The position numbers and the translations under genes are program-made. Under the pieces are notes generated by a model. The model was not told the DNA's origin, searched no databases, and saw only the letters and a list, made by a program, of their open reading frames with translations. This document shows, one piece after another, positions 11,453 to 23,060 of a stretch of 64,000 bases of DNA (position 1 is the stretch's first letter; each line of letters starts with the position of its first letter). The stretch spans positions 17,576,501-17,640,500 of the forward strand of contig NC_068979.1 in the NCBI RefSeq assembly GCF_016808095.1. Direction: 5' to 3'. The stretch is from Vigna angularis. Its lineage: Eukaryota; Streptophyta; Magnoliopsida; Fabales; Fabaceae.

Positions 11453-12384
11453 TCAAATCACTGGAATGCCTTCCAACAAACGCTCTTTTAACGTCATTAG
11501 CTTGACCCAATAAAACTCATGTTCTTTCTTCTTTTTCTTCTTTCTACTGAACTTCTTCAGGAATTTGATAAAACCAGGAACCTGTTGCGGTGTCTCAATC
11601 AGAGGAACTTTAATCTTCAATTTCTTGAAGATTTCCATAAAGCACTTAAATTTCTTTTCCTTCCTATGATTCTTTTTTAGATGAGGATGGGGTTTTTCAT
11701 ATGATTTCTTCTTCTTTCCTCTCATCTTCTTTTTCTTCCTTTTCCTCTCCCTAAATTTTCTCTTTTTCTTTTCTCTTATTTTTTTTCTTCCCTTTTCTTT
11801 TTCTTTTCAACTTCTTTATTTTTACACAAATTTTCTTTCTCTTTTCTCTCTCAACCACTTCTTTTTCTTTTTCTTCATCTTTATCTTTCTCACTCAACTC
11901 TTCTTTTTCTTTTCTCTCTATCTTTTCCTCATCTCCCCCTATTTTTTTTTTCAGCAAAAATCTTTTCACTTTCAGTGACACTAGCTTGACCTTCCTCCTT
12001 AAGGTTAACTTCAGTATTAACCTTAACGTTCAATCTCTGACTAATGTAACGAAGGTGCATCTCCATCCTTTTACATGATTCTTCAATGCTTTTCTGAGTA
12101 GCGTCAGAATTTTTCAAAAATCGTTGAAGGGTGTCATCCAAACTTTCTAATAGAGAGGGTTGTTGCTGCCATTGTTGTGGTGGCGGCCATTGTTGTGGTG
12201 ATGGCCTATCAAACTCTTTGACAGCTTGAGTGCTTTTGTTATGACAATTAGGTATCTGTATGTAGTGTTGAACTGCCTCCTCCAACGTTATCCTTCTTCC
12301 CGATAGAGAGGGTCGTTGCTGCCATTGTTGTGGTGATTGATTCTTAAGTTGTTCGACAGCTTGCCAAAATTGACTTTGATTCAT
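11453..12384 (-). pseudogene. Remnant gag of element B
   Basis: Three short reading frames cover the Gag C-terminal linker. 12384-11929 carries Gln/Pro-rich repeats (SPQQWQQ type) and a coiled-coil-like stretch matching the A region around [14 protein letters not shown]. 11981-11751 is almost pure Lys/Glu. 11725-11453 matches the A segment around [28 protein letters not shown], ending in a Lys run. The Gag core (LFPFSLGG to FLGGLG in A) is absent, and the frames do not connect. The product is therefore unlikely to make particles; the region may survive as packaging sequence. Confidence 0.8.
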
Positions 12385-12711
12385 GCTTGAGTGAGGTTCC
12401 CACCAATGGTTGAAAATCCCTTAGTAGAATTGGTGCCCATATAGTTAAATTCTTGTCCGAATTGCGTCCTGCAAACATTAGGCACAAAACTCTAGAAAAT
12501 ATTTGTTAGCACAAAAAGATAGAGAAGATAAATAAAAAAAAATCAAAGGATATAATTGAAAAGATAAGAAGATAAGAAACAAAAACTGAAAAATAAAAAC
12601 AAAAAATAAAATAAAATAAAATAAAATAAAAACAGAAATTCAAATTTCAAAATTCAAAAACAAGTCAAAGATAATCAATAATCAAACAAATAAACTAGTT
12701 AAACCACGAGT
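12385..12711 (-). other. Leader of element B
   Basis: No gene. On minus it reads PBS, TTTTA-rich leader, then TTTGCAG and GACGCAATTCGGAC, matching the first codons of Gag in A before the deletion. The ATG seen in A and H (TATGCAG) is TTTGCAG here. Confidence 0.7.
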
Positions 12712-12728
12712 TCCCGGCAACGGCGCCA
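12712..12728 (-). other. Primer-binding site of element B
   Basis: The reverse complement reads TGGCGCCGTTGCCGGGA, the tRNA-Asp-type PBS with one G fewer in the final G run than in A. Confidence 0.8.
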
Positions 12729-12734
12729 GAAACT

Positions 12735-14020
12735 TGATGACAAATTTATGAACACCGAAAACGGCGCCACAAACTTGTTTAACAATCGGCAAGTGTGACC
12801 GAATCGTATCAAGTAATAAAACTAGGTAAGACCAAGTATCGTTTTCCCAAAGGACTCATGGCCTAGTTAGTTATCTGATTTGTTGATTATTTACGACTTG
12901 TGAACGATTGATTGTAGGTTTTTAAATGCAAAAGACAGTAATTAAACATCTATGCATGAGTTTGATCAATGGCAACAAGAGTAAAACAAACACGTAATGA
13001 ATGATATGGATGAGTATGTTGTTGGGGTTATCAATTTCATCTTATCCACTCTCATATACTTTAGGAATTCATCAATCTTTTCATCAATGTTAATGCCACT
13101 CTCTAAATTACCTTGTCAAGAAGGCCTATCCTTAATTACGAGTTCATACAATTCCTAGCATTCCTAGTAATTAGTTCTGAAGTGCAGGAGCTTAAAGGCA
13201 ACCAATATGCTCTTGGGAGAAATTCCCCGGATCTAGATTTCCCCGTACGTTCCCATATCGACAAAATCAATAATCATAGCAATGAATGAGTTAAACAAAG
13301 CAAGCATTGAGCAAAGAGGAAAAACCCTAACTAATGATGAAAGAAAACATAAGTCTTAAATTAAGATGTTAAAACAAATTCCATATATGAGAGTTTCAGA
13401 AGACTACATTGATTCCCCAACAACAATACAAGGTTTAGTTCACCATATTCATGGTGAATCTAGATGAACAATAATGAAAGAATCGAAGATAAAACTCTAG
13501 AAAGGTGAAAAGGTAGCCTGAGCATCGAAGATCTTCCTTCAAAGGGGTGGAAAAGAGAGTGTTTGCTTCGTCCCAGCCAAAGATACAAACCCTAGGAACA
13601 CCTAAAGCTTATATAATGTTCGTAATAATATAGAAAATTAGGCCCAAGTCCAAAATAATGCCGCTCAGCGGTAAGTGCGTGAGTTGGTTTCCTCCTCTCA
13701 GCGGCCTTTTCACCCCTCAATGGAGCCAACGTGGGTTTCTGAGTGCCGCTCCGCGGTAAACTGCCGCTGAGCGGTAGTTGCGGCTTCTCCTTTTGCACTT
13801 TTTGATGTCTTTTATGATTCCTTTTCTATCTTTCTTCACTTCTTTAACCAAATTCACCTTAAAACCTGGAAAAAACACTAAAATCAAGCATAAACCTGTC
13901 CAGCTCTCTTATTTCCAAAAATATAACCAAAAGCATGATTTCAAGCTAGTTTCTAAGTGTTAAAGGTTGCTTTTAGTATTAAATTTAAGCATGAAAATTA
14001 CAGTTTTTCAACTGTTATCA
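12735..14020 (-). repeat. 5' LTR of element B (1286 bp)
   Basis: On the plus strand it runs TGATGACAAATTTATG to CTGTTATCA, inverted relative to A. It matches the solo LTR at 43427-44711 closely in structure. Palindromes occur at about 13661-13780. Near its outer end it carries ACGGCGCCACAAACTTG, a PBS-like string that A and H lack. Confidence 0.9.
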
Positions 14021-14025
14021 GTCCC

Positions 14026-15170
14026 GCACATTCCTAAAAAGTGCAAGGACCCAGGTATATTTTGCATTCCTTGTGTGATTGGAAACAATAAATTTGAGAA
14101 TGCCATGTTGGATTTGGGTGCTTCTGTTAATGTCATGCCTTTGTCTATATATGCATCTTTGTCTCTTGGTCCTTTGCAAACCACGGGTGTGGTCATTCAG
14201 TTGGCCAATAGGAGTGTTACCCACCCAACAGGTTTCATAGAGGATGTCTTGGTTAGGGTTGGTGAATTGATTTTTCCTGCTGACTTTTATGTTTTGGAAA
14301 TGGAGGAGGGATTCTCTCATGGATCCGCTCCCATTATCTTAGGCAGGCCATTCTTGAAAACTGCCCGAACTAAGATTGATGTGTATGCCGGAACTTTGTC
14401 TATGGAATTTGCTGATATTGTTGTTCATTTTAATATCCTTGATGCAATGAAATTTCCAGCTGAGGACCATTCTCTATTTAGGATCGATGCATTGGATGAC
14501 ATTATTGATGAAATTGTTGTTGACGACTTTCATTCTTTGCATGAGAAGAAGCATTCTTTTCTATCTTCTTTGCATTCATGCATTGAATCTGGATTCGAAT
14601 CAGGATTTGAGAATGATGTTGATAATGTTGTGGATTTTGATGAGGATTGTGATGTCCAGGATATTGATGCTATGCATGATATTGATGATGTTGTTGACAT
14701 ATCTGTGATGGACATTGATTTGGATTGTGATGAGCTGAGTGTTCTGCCTTTACCTGTACACTCTTTAGAGTGAGAATGCATTAACCACGTTGCAGGAAAT
14801 ACACTTGAATCTGACTTGCAGGCACCCAATCTTGAGCTGAAACAGCTCCCAGATAACCTCAAGTACGTGTACTTGGAGGATGATGAGAAGAAACCGGTGA
14901 TCATTTCTACCTCCCTTGATTTTGTTCAAGAGGAGAAGTTGTTTGGTGTGCTGAGGAAGAACAAGAAGGCCATTGGTTGGAGTTTGGCTGAAATACCTGG
15001 TATTAGCCCATCCACATGCATGCATAGAATTCTTTTGGAAGATGGGGCAAAGCCAGTGAGACAGCCACAAAGAAGGCAAAACCCCGTGATCATGGACGTC
15101 ATCAAGAAGGAGGTGACCAAGCTTTTGCAAGCTGGGATCATCTACCCTATTTCAGATAGTCAGTGGGTGC
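14026..15170 (+). pseudogene. Protease and start of RT of element C
   Basis: This is a gag-pol fragment starting at the B junction. The aspartic protease is clear: DLGASVNVMPLS (Asp at 14111) and ILGRPFLKTARTKID. An acidic Asp-rich spacer follows, then the RT lead-in with QRRQNPVIMDVIKKEV and [13 protein letters not shown], where the frame meets the LTR of D at 15171. A TGA at 14771-14773 interrupts the frame; the homologous gag tail in D has CCA at this position. The reading frame continues in phase on both sides, so the TGA is the only lesion seen. Residues before 14021 belong to B. Confidence 0.88.
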
Positions 15171-17058
15171 TGAGTCAATATTTTGTTCACTTCACTTAGT
15201 TTATTGTGCTAGAATTAATCGGGGAATTGTGCTTAATTGTCCAGTATTTTCCCATTTTTACTAATTGTGCTTAATTTGACCAAAAATTCTAATTTTAATT
15301 AATTTGGATTATTTGAGCAAATTATTTGTATTATTAATTGTAGGGAAAATGTTGGAAATACAATTTGGAACATTTGGAGGTCAAAAGAAAATGCCACATC
15401 AAATATACTTTAAACTAAGATGAGAGAAGAGGTGTGGATTTCAATTTTGGGGGTGCACATGTCCACGTCTTGGGATGTGAGGGAAGGAAGCAATGGGCTG
15501 GATTCATTTGGAGAGGTGCACACGTAATGGATGAGCAACGGTCCAGCAGAAGAAATGTGTGTCACGGCTGGAAGCATGTGGTGGTAGAGGGAGAAGCACA
15601 CCCGGCCCACACTTGGCTGCACGCGTCCAGCAAATTGAAGCAAAGGCCTAATCCAGTCATCACTTCATCATGCATCCAGCAGAAGAAATGTGTGTCACGG
15701 CCTGATTCAGGAAGCTCCATCCGCAAGCTTGGAGGGGTGCACACAGAAATAACTTCAGCGTCCAGATTTGGTAGTATGAGAGACGGTCCAGCTAGGCATG
15801 GGGCACGTGGAGGTAGGTCTAGAAGTTTGGAGAAAAAGGGATTAAAGAAGCTCAGCTGTAGCCACCAAGAGGGGAGAGCTAGAGAAAGAAAACACAGACA
15901 TCAATTCATGGAGGGTTACGGCTAGAGGATTCTTCATGCTGGAAGCAGCCGCCACCCACACTCAGTTTTTGGTTTTTTTTCTTCAGAGCCTTTGAACGCT
16001 GCTGCCACGTCCAGGAGGTGTCACGGTTTGGTTCAGCAGCATGTCACAGCACACGGCTGCCACGTCTTTGGAGTTAGATCTCATTTTTCATTTGGAAAGC
16101 ACACGTCCTGCTAATTCACGTCCAGCACATCTTGGAGCGGTTCTCTTCTTGGAGCGGTTCTCTTCTTTTAAACTTTGCAGCATGGTGAAATGAATTCTCT
16201 TTTCTTTCTTTAGAGGATAGTAGCAAGGTGATCAGATTAGGTGGAACTAGGTGTTGTCACGTTCAGAGGGCAGCACAAAAGCTTTCATTTTTCTTTCTTT
16301 CACTGTTAACATTTATTTAGTGCCATTTCCTTGATGAATTAATGCTTAGTTTAATTGTTGTGGCATTTTTATTTTATTCCAACACATTTGCCTTCAAGTT
16401 GTTCGATTCGGTTTATTTTTGGAGGTGCACAATGATTTTATTATGGAATTCATTTTCCTCTCTTTTAGAAAAAGTCACGTTTTAAATTTTAGAACATGTT
16501 AGGTTTTTATTTACTTATTGTTAATTTCATTTTAGAGGTTTCTTTGAGTTTTAATTGGAGAAATAGAAAAATAACACACGGTGACACTTAAAAAGGAAGG
16601 ATTGATGCATTTTTAGTTAAGTGTTTTTATTTTAATATGTTGCACTTTATTGTTCATCTTATCTTCAAGTGTTGTTTTTACTGTTTGTTTTTACTGATGC
16701 TTTTACTTTTGCATTTAATGTTTAAGTTCATTCGGTAAATTTCAATTAGGCTGCTGTTACGTTTTCTGTGCATTATTTGTTTCAGCATTTTATTTTCAAA
16801 TCCTAATGAATTTTCCGTTTTCTGATTTTACTATCTTTTATCGTTTGGCTTTACTGTCGTTAAAATTTATTTCAACATTTTTAATTCAGTCGTGTTTAAA
16901 TTTCATCCGCAACCAAAAATGATCAAAACCCCCCACTTCGTGTTAATCTGAGACTGAACCACATTTGGTCCTTGAGAGACGACCTAGGAGTCACTTCCTA
17001 GCACTATACTGCATTAATTTTGCAATCAACTTTTGTGTGAGGTGCGACCCTCTCATCA
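15171..17058 (+). repeat. First LTR of element D (1888 bp)
   Basis: It begins TGAGTCAATATTTTG and ends CCCTCTCATCA, followed by the PBS. It is interrupted by no other element. It carries a 163-codon open stretch (15434-15925) also open in the second LTR; I treat that as LTR sequence, not a gene. Confidence 0.9.
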
Positions 17059-17061
17059 AAA

Positions 17062-17079
17062 TGGCGCCGCTGCCGGGGA
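17062..17079 (+). other. Primer-binding site, first unit of D
   Basis: TGGCGCCGCTGCCGGGGA, four bases after the LTR end; tRNA-Asp type with one mismatch. Confidence 0.8.
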
Positions 17080-17248
17080 CCAACGGTTCGGTCTTAGGTC
17101 TTTTGTTGTGTTAGTGTGTGTTGTGTTTTGTCTTGCATTGTGATGTGATGTTTTGTTTTGTGTGTGCGCGTCGCATGTTCAATTGTGTTGTGTTTTGTTT
17201 GTTTCGTAATTTTTAGAATTTCCTTTCTACCTTTCCCCTTCTCTTTCC

Positions 17249-18880
17249 ATGTCTACCTATTTTGATTTTGTGAATACTGCTTATTCTGCCAATGCCTCTG
17301 ATTACGATTCTCCTTCTGCATGTTACTCTGATTGTGATTCATATTCTGCTGATTTTTATGCTGAGAACAATATGACTCATCCCCCAACTTCTGAGAGTTC
17401 TCTTCGGGAGCCAGTTTCACTTAATGAGGATGATGTTCATTGCGTTTTCACTTCTGGACTGATAAATTTGCTGCCTAAGTTTCACGGTTTTACAAGAGAA
17501 TGCCCACATAGACATTTGGAGGAGTTCCGCATCATGTGCTCTTCAGTGAAACCTTCACATGTCCCTGATGATCACATTTTCTTGAGGGCATTTCCGCATT
17601 CATTACAAGGAACAACTAGGGATTGGCTGTATTGTCTTCCTCCAGGATCCATCACTTTTTGGAAAGATCTTAAGCATATGTTCTTGGATGAATTCTTCCC
17701 TGCTCCGTATGGTTACAACAACGATTCTGGATGGAATGACCCTAGTTTGAGATGGTATGATGCTCCACAACAATATCAGGAAGCACCATCTTAGAATGCT
17801 TTTATGCCTCCAACAATCCAGCAATACCAGAGTCAGCAATATGATGCTCCTGCCCAAATAGCTCCTCAGCCTTCCACTACTTCTAAGCCTACACTGAAGG
17901 AGTTATTGGAGTAGATGACCATGCAGAATCTCAAGTTCAAGCAAGAGAACATGGAGTTCCAGCAGGAAACAAAAGCTGCCATTCAAAGTTTGACTGATCA
18001 GATGGGGCAGATGGCCACTCAACTCAGTCAGGAATAGTCTCAAGATTTAGAGGAATCACCATTTCAGACTGTTCAGATTCCTGATGATGTTAGTGTCATC
18101 CACATAGGAGATGGGGAGCAGAGTCATGAGCTTACTACTACGCCACCTACTTTCCCACCCTCCTATGGCCCCACTCTTGCACATGAGGAGACTGATGAAG
18201 ATTTTGAGGACCAGGCAGGTATAAGCAGTAATTTTGAGTCAGGTAGACCATTTTCATCTTCCACCACTCTTCCAATCTTCAGGGAAGTAGAGGTAAACAT
18301 ACCTAAATTTGATTATGCTGTTGATGAATATGCTTTTCATGATTATGCTGTTGATGGGTATGTTATTGATGATTATATTGTTGATGAGAATGTTTTTAAT
18401 TCTCCCTTTGTGCATGATGAGAACCACTTTTTGCTATCACATCCGAATGTTTATTCTCCATGCACTGAACATGAATCTGAGTCTGTTGTTGATATTGCTT
18501 TTGAATTTGAAACTTATTCATGTTCTGAGAGTTTATCTGTTGTTCAGCCTGTTACACTGGGATTGGGTGTTATACCCCTGTGTGTCAATTCTTTGGAGCC
18601 ACAATGTACTAACCATGTTGTAGGAGGTACATATGAAATTGACCAACATGCACCCCCAGTGGGAGACAAGGGTGTTTACATACACAATAGTTTGAATATC
18701 AATAGGCACCGGCTGAACCCACTCATCAACAATCTTTGCTTCTTAGATCCAGCTGTGGAAGACATTTGCCTGCTCGATCAAATTTGGAGGATGAAGAAAT
18801 TCTTCCTCAAAACTTTCTTGCTGGATCCAATGGTGGAAGACATCTCCCTACAAGTCCAAAATTGGCAACTGCCACCATGA
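17249..18880 (+). pseudogene. gag of element D, first unit, three in-frame TAG stops
   Basis: Gag would coat the element RNA. The retrotransposon Gag core is at residues 70-150 (FHGFTRECPHRHLEEF, LRAFPHSLQGTTRDW, FLDEFFPA). It is followed by a Gln-rich part, a coiled-coil-like stretch (LKFKQENMEFQQETKAAI) and an acidic tail with repeats of the type DYAVD. The tail merges with a segment similar to the post-protease spacer of C. The single frame from ATG 17249 to the stop at 18878-18880 is interrupted only by TAG at 17792, 17912 and 18035. The second unit shares the first two and has CAA at the third. The copy in element I has CAA and AAG at the first two, although its own frame is shifted. No protease or polymerase motif is present. 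Confidence 0.88.
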
Positions 18881-20341
18881 CCAGGGGAGTTTTCTTTTTC
18901 CCTTCTCCCCCTTTCCCTACTTTTATTGCACTTGTCCATGATCTGTTGACTATTATGATTTCTGATCTTATGCTTATGACACATTGAGGACACTGTGTAG
19001 TTTAAGTGTGGTCTATTGGGGGAGATTTTTATTTTTCTTCGTTAGTTTTTGTTTTCTTGGTTAAATTTTTTCTTTTCTAGGTAGTTTTTGTTTTGTCTTG
19101 TATACAGTTTTACATGTTTCTCTTGATTTCTGGACTTTGTTTAGGTTGTAGATGTGTCTTTCACTTCATTGATACTCTGATTGGTTGGAAATCCTTGCTT
19201 TTCTTTGCTTGGGAAGATGATTATGATGTTTGAGAGGTTGAATTGATTGTGACAATTACCCTGTGTGAGATTTGAGCCACTTTATGTTCTTTCTTGTGTG
19301 TGATATGTCTCTTGATTGCTTGCACATATGCCTTGGCTTGACTCTTGTTGATGATTCTTGATTGATATGCATGTTTGGAAGTGATAAAGGCAGTTTTGTT
19401 CTTGAGCCTCTCTAGCCAAATAAGCTTACCTTGTTCTAATCTTTTGATAACCCCCTTGAGCCTATACTTTTCCCCTGTTCTTTGTTTTCAAGCTCATTAA
19501 TCACCCTTAAGTGAAAAACCATGATAACCTTAACCTTAGGGAATTTTGGAGCTTTGGAAGTGTTTTGGGAACAAGTGTGGTCTCCTTAGGGATTCTTATG
19601 AGTTGGCTAGTTGGTTCCTCTTCTTGTTTTGTTTTTGTAAATATATGTGTATCTTGTCTTTTACAGTTTTGTTTTGAAAAGAGAGAAAAGAAAAGAGACA
19701 GGATGAAAAAAAAATAGAAAAAAAAAACTGAATGAAAAAAAAATTTGTGAATAATAGAGTCAAGAAGAGGATTGAATTAGAGGTTTTGGGTGTGAGTTGA
19801 CTATGTTTACACTTGTTCCCCATTGCTCCTCTATTTCTTTTGGTTTGTAGCTTCTCATCCATATTTATTCTCCCTTGTCCTTGGCCCCATTACATCCATA
19901 AAAGACCTTTTGATTTGAACATGCATATATTTTGAGCATTGATATTAGAGGCTTGCCAAGTCTGTTTGTGTTTGTTTTCTTGAGTGCATTGAGTTGACAT
20001 TTCTTACCTTAGACACTTGAGAGAAACACTGATAGTGCATCTGTGAGGATTTGTTACTTTTGATTCACCTCTTGAGCTGATTGATCATTTTTCCATGTCT
20101 TGAATTGCTTGGATGATTTCATGAGTATCTGCTTTCTCTGATTCATTCTGTGTTGGAATTGTCTACTTCTTTTCTCTGTCCAGATTTCTTGAGGACTGTG
20201 TAAATTCTGTTTGTTTCCTTGCAAGTCTTTATTTTCTGTGTGCTAAGTTTGTGTCATACCCTGGATGTCCTTTGAACTATTCCCTGATCTGCATCTTGAT
20301 TTTGCCCAGGAGTGCAAAAGACTAAGTGTGGTCTATTTTGA
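18881..20341 (+). other. 3' region of element D
   Basis: No gene. It is T-rich with A-runs near 19700-19745. It ends in AAGTGTGGTCTATTTTGA, the likely plus-strand priming region, directly before the second LTR. The 3' regions of C (24669-25540) and, inverted, I (59854-61339) are related. Confidence 0.7.
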
Positions 20342-21859
20342 TGAGTCAATATTTTGTTCACTTCACTTAGTTTATTGTGCTAGAATTAATCGGGGAATTG
20401 TGCTTAATTGTCCAGTATTTTCCCATTTTTACTAATTGTGCTTAATTTGACCAAAAATTCTAATTTTAATTAATTTGGATTATTTGAGCAAATTATTTGT
20501 ATTATTAATTGCAGGGAAAATGTTGGAAATACAATTTGGAACATTTGGAGGTCAAAAGAAAATGTCACATCAAATATACTTTAAACTAAGATGAGAGAAG
20601 AGGTGTGGATTTCAATTTTGGGGGTGCACATGTCCACGTCTTGGGATGTGAGGGAAGGAAGCAATGGGCTGGATTCATTTGGAGAGGTGCACACGTAATG
20701 GATGAGCAACGGTCCAGTAGAAGAAATGTGTGTCACGGCTGGAAACATGTGGTGGCAGAGGGAGAAGCACACTCGGCCCACACTTGGCTGAACGCGTCCA
20801 GCAAATTGAAGCAAAGGCCTAATCCAGTCTTCACTTCATCACGCATCCAGCAGAAGAAATGTGTGTCACGGCCTGATTCTGGAAGCTCCATCCGCAAGCT
20901 TGGAGGGGTGCACACGGAAATAACTTCAGCGTCCAGATTTGGTAGTATGAGAGGCGGTCCAGCTAGGCATGGGGCACGTGGAGGTAGGTCTAGAAGTTTG
21001 GAGAAAAAGAGATTAAAGAAGCTCAGCTGTAGCCACCAAGAGGGGAGAGCTAGTGAAAGAAAACACAGACATCAATTCATGGAGGGTTACGGCTAGAGGA
21101 TTCTTCATGCTAGAAGCAGCCGCCACCCACACTCAGTTTTTGGTTTTTTTTCTTCAGAGCCTTTGAACGCTGCTGCCACGTCCAGGAGGTGTCACGGTTT
21201 GGTTCAGCAGCATGTCACAGCACACGGCTGCCACGTCTTTGGAGTTAGATCTCATTTTTCATTTGGAAAGCACACGTCCTGCTAATTCACGTCCAGCACA
21301 TCTTGGAGCGGTTCTCTTCTTGGAGCGGTTCTCTTCTTTTAAACTTTGCAGCATGGTGAAATGAATTCTCTTTTCTTTCTTTAGAGGATAGTAGCAAGGT
21401 GATCAGATTAGGTGGAACTAGGTGTTGTCACGTTCAGAGGGCAGCACAAAAGCTTTCATTTTTCTTTCTTTCACTGTTAACATTTATTTAGTGCCATTTC
21501 CTTGATGAATTAATGCTTAGTTTAATTGTTGTGGCATTTTTATTTTATTCCAACACATTTTGCCTTCTGTGCGTTATTTGTTTCAGCATTTTATTTTCAA
21601 ATCCTGATGAATTTTCTGTTTTCTGATTTTACTATCTTTTATCGTTTGGCTTTACTGTCGTTAAAATTTATTTCAACATTTTTAATTCAGTCGTGTTTAA
21701 ATTTCATCCGCAACCAAAAATGATCAAAACCCCCCACTTCGTGTTAATCTGAGACTGAACCACATTTGGTCCTTGAGAGACGACCTAGGAGTCACTTCCT
21801 AGCACTATACTGCATTAATTTTGCAATCAACTTTTGTGTGAGGTGCGACCCTCTCATCA
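20342..21859 (+). repeat. Second LTR of element D (1518 bp, internally deleted)
   Basis: It is very similar to 15171-17058 but lacks about 370 bases: text after TTTTGCCTTC jumps directly to TGTGCGTTATTTG, with about 3 bases of microhomology (TTC) at the joint. It is followed by a new PBS rather than host DNA. Confidence 0.9.
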
Positions 21860-21862
21860 AAA

Positions 21863-21880
21863 TGGCGCCGCTGCCAGGGA
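21863..21880 (+). other. Primer-binding site, second unit of D
   Basis: TGGCGCCGCTGCCAGGGA, with one more change than the first unit (G to A). Confidence 0.75.
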
Positions 21881-22049
21881 CCAACGGTTCAGTCTTAGGT
21901 CTTTTGTTGTGTTAGTGTGTGTTGTGTTTTGTCTTGCATTGTGATGTGATGTTCTGTTTTGTGTGTGCGTGTCGCATGTTCAATTGTGTTGTGTTTTGTT
22001 TGTTTCGTAATTTTTAGCATTTCCTTTCTACCTTTCCCCTTCTCTTTCC

Positions 22050-23060
22050 ATGTCTACCTATTTTGATTTTCTGAATACTGCTTATTCTGCCAATGCCTCT
22101 GATTACGATTTTCCTTCTGCATGTTACTCTAATTGTGATTCATATTCTGCTGATTTTTATGCTGAGAACAATATGACTCATCCCCCAACTTCTGAGAGTT
22201 CTCTTCGGGAGCCAGTTTCACTTAATGAGGATGATGTTCATTGCGTTTTCACTTCTGGACTGATAAATTTGCTGCCTAAGTTTCATGGTTTTACAGGAGA
22301 ATGCCCACATAGACATTTGGAGGAGTTCCACATCATGTGCTCTTCAGTGAAACCTTCACATGTCCCTGATGATCACATTTTCTTGAGGGCATTTCCGCAT
22401 TCATTACAAGGAACAACTAGGGATTGGCTGTATTGTCTTCCTCCAGGATCCATCACTTCTTGGAAAGATCTTAAGCATATGTTCTTGGATGAATTCTTCC
22501 CTGCTCCGTATGGTTACAACAACGATTCTGGATGGAATGACCCTAGTTTGAGATGGTATGATGCTCCACAACAATATCAGGAAGCACCATCTTAGAATGC
22601 TTTTATGCCTCCAACAATCCAGCAATACCAGAGTCAGCAATATGATGCTCCTGCCCAAATAGCTCCTCAGCCTTCCACTACTTCTAAGCCTACACTGAAG
22701 GAGTTATTGGAGTAGATGACCATGCAGAATCTCAAGTTCAAGCAAGAGAACATGGAGTTCCAGCAGGAAACAAAAGCTGCCATTCAAAGGTTGACTGATC
22801 AGATGGGGCAGATGGCCACTCAACTCAGTCAGGAACAATCTCAAGATTTAGAGGAATCACCATTTCAGACTGTTCAGATTCCTGATGATGTTAGTGTCAT
22901 CCACATAGGAGATGGGGAGCAGAGTCATGAGCTTACTACTACGCCACCTACTTTCCCACCCTCCTATGGCCCCACTCTTGCACATGAGGAGACTGATGAA
23001 GATTTTGAGGACCAGGCAGGTATAAGCAGTAATTTTGAGTCAGGTAGACCATTTTCATCT
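22050..23060 (+). pseudogene. gag of element D, second unit, truncated
   Basis: It is nearly identical to the first unit. The Gag core is intact to the TAG at 22593-22595; a second TAG is at 22713-22715. The frame is then open through the coiled-coil part and the acidic region until the junction with LTR fragment K near 23060, after which the reading is chimeric and ends at 23087. The third TAG of the first unit is CAA here. The tail after the sequence around SGRPFSSS is lost. Confidence 0.85.

Larger units (their letters stand above)
8569..14020 (-). mobile_element. Element B: non-autonomous Athila-like derivative
   Basis: On the minus strand it reads LTR (14020-12735), PBS (12728-12712), leader, partial gag, repeat block, 3' region and LTR (9515-8569, cut by element A). 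It keeps the C-terminal Gag linker and 3' region of the A/H family but lacks the Gag core, protease, RT, RNase H and integrase. It must therefore rely on enzymes from relatives. It is inserted in element C, whose protease region begins at 14021; the right target duplication would be GTCCC (14021-14025), and the left copy is outside the window. Confidence 0.88.
15171..23060 (+). mobile_element. Element D: non-autonomous gag-only element in LTR-int-LTR-int array
   Basis: The first LTR (15171-17058), PBS, gag and 3' region are followed by a second LTR (20342-21859), again with a PBS and gag. This is the tandem form expected from unequal recombination between LTRs or from joined insertions. No pol is present: the gag frame passes into a spacer homologous to the region after protease in C. 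The second unit is cut at about 23060 by a microhomology junction with LTR fragment K. The terminal LTR and right target duplication are lost; five bases before it read GGTGC. Confidence 0.85.

Noticed and set aside
15434..15925. A 163-codon open frame in the first LTR of D, also open at 20605-21096 in the second LTR
   Set aside because: Both copies are duplicated LTR sequence and nearly identical, so shared openness is not independent evidence. No domain is recognised, and the LTRs of C and I do not keep it.
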